Shown here: one piece after another, positions 27,827 through 27,981 of the stretch
Numbering within the stretch: position 1 is the first letter of the stretch
How the letters are laid out: the number at the start of each line of letters is the position of its first letter
IMG/VR virus record: IMGVR_UViG_3300042987_001440
Coordinates: 1 to 27,981 of that record
Length of the DNA: 27,981 bases
Strand: one strand, 5' to 3'
Origin: a virus
Notes under the pieces: model-generated
The model's database searches: none
Told to the model about the DNA's origin: nothing
The model's input: only the letters and a program-made list of their open reading frames with translations
Program-made: the position numbers and the translations under genes

Positions 27827-27981
27827 GAGAATATCGTCGATGAGGTTGTAGACACCAAGGTAGTGACCCAAGCTGCGCCCGCCGGCACGATCGACACGTC
27901 CGCTGCCGACACTGTGCTGCTGACCGACCCGCCGAAGGATCCGGTCGCTGATGCGGCTGCGACCAAGCCGGGCGACTGGCC
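27815..27981 (+). CDS. Probable scaffolding protein, 3' end outside window
   Basis: The open frame reads ADENIVDEVVDTKVVTQAAP, then GTIDTSAADTVLLTDPPKDP, and runs off the edge after 55 codons. An acidic, low-complexity N-terminus directly after the connector genes is usual for podovirus scaffolding proteins, which organise the prohead. ATG 27815 or 27818 follows GGAGAGA supplied by the second repeat copy. The call rests on position and composition only. Confidence 0.55.
   Translation, partial: MMADENIVDEVVDTKVVTQAAPAGTIDTSAADTVLLTDPPKDPVADAAATKPGDW

Noticed and set aside
1-27981. tRNA genes, CRISPR arrays, integrase or insertion sequences
   Set aside because: I found no cloverleaf with a GGTTCRA arm, no regularly spaced repeats and no transposase or recombinase motif. 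The TGTCCCA repeats are too short and irregular for CRISPR.

Overview
The window looks like about 28 kb of a podovirus-type tailed phage with a GC-rich genome (GTG starts are frequent) that infects a Gram-negative host. The Gram-negative call rests on a two-component spanin pair (inner-membrane Rz-like plus lipoprotein Rz1-like). The podovirus call rests on a T7 gp8-type head-tail connector, a Bbp19-like protein and a family A DNA polymerase. No integrase, tRNA or CRISPR array is visible.

Layout. (1) 1-931, plus strand: tail end of the late region with the spanins. (2) 879-6742, minus strand: an early operon of about 15 genes. It holds a Cro/YdaS-like DNA-binding protein, an SNF2-type helicase with a broken frame, an HNH nuclease, a VRR-NUC nuclease, a DUF6011 protein, a RadC/JAB-domain protein and several small unknowns. 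(3) 6861-11954, plus strand: replication module with a DUF2800 PD-(D/E)XK-like nuclease, an unknown partner protein, a family A DNA polymerase and a primase-polymerase/helicase fusion. (4) 11955-12205: non-coding, with TGTCCCA iterons and a DnaA-box match, a candidate replication origin. (5) 12206-13317, minus strand: four small early genes, one Rmf/CrpP-like. (6) 13470-20991, plus strand: a translationally coupled operon built around a nonulosonic (pseudaminic-type) acid pathway. (7) 21057-27981: packaging and head module with small and large terminase, connector and probable scaffold start.

The central feature is region 6. It encodes a PseB-like dehydratase, a short PseC-like aminotransferase, a PseF-like CMP-transferase, a pseudaminic-acid-associated methyltransferase, a PseA/WbpG-type amidotransferase, a HisF-like ammonia-channel partner, a GNAT acetyltransferase and a PseI-like synthase. 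Four phage-type genes (HNH, DUF3310 and two unknown) are interleaved. No PseG hydrolase, HisH glutaminase or classical glycosyltransferase is visible. A protein in the packaging module (22529-23362) has a DUF115/GT42-like sequence pattern and is a candidate transferase, so the phage may make a modified nonulosonate and place it on its virion or on the host surface.

Regulation is unusually readable. Four leftward sigma70 promoters (TTGACA or equivalent, 17-bp spacer, TAAGAT/TAATCT) each carry a 17-bp palindrome TTAAAS-N5-GTTTAR between -35 and -10. A fifth copy lies in the divergent region before the late operon. The Cro-like protein is a candidate ligand. Many early and replication genes share the leader CCAACCAAGGAG before the start codon. 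A second palindrome, TTCAAG-N3-TTGAA, precedes both the nonulosonate operon and the terminase operon. All functional calls are by reading motifs; no database search was run.
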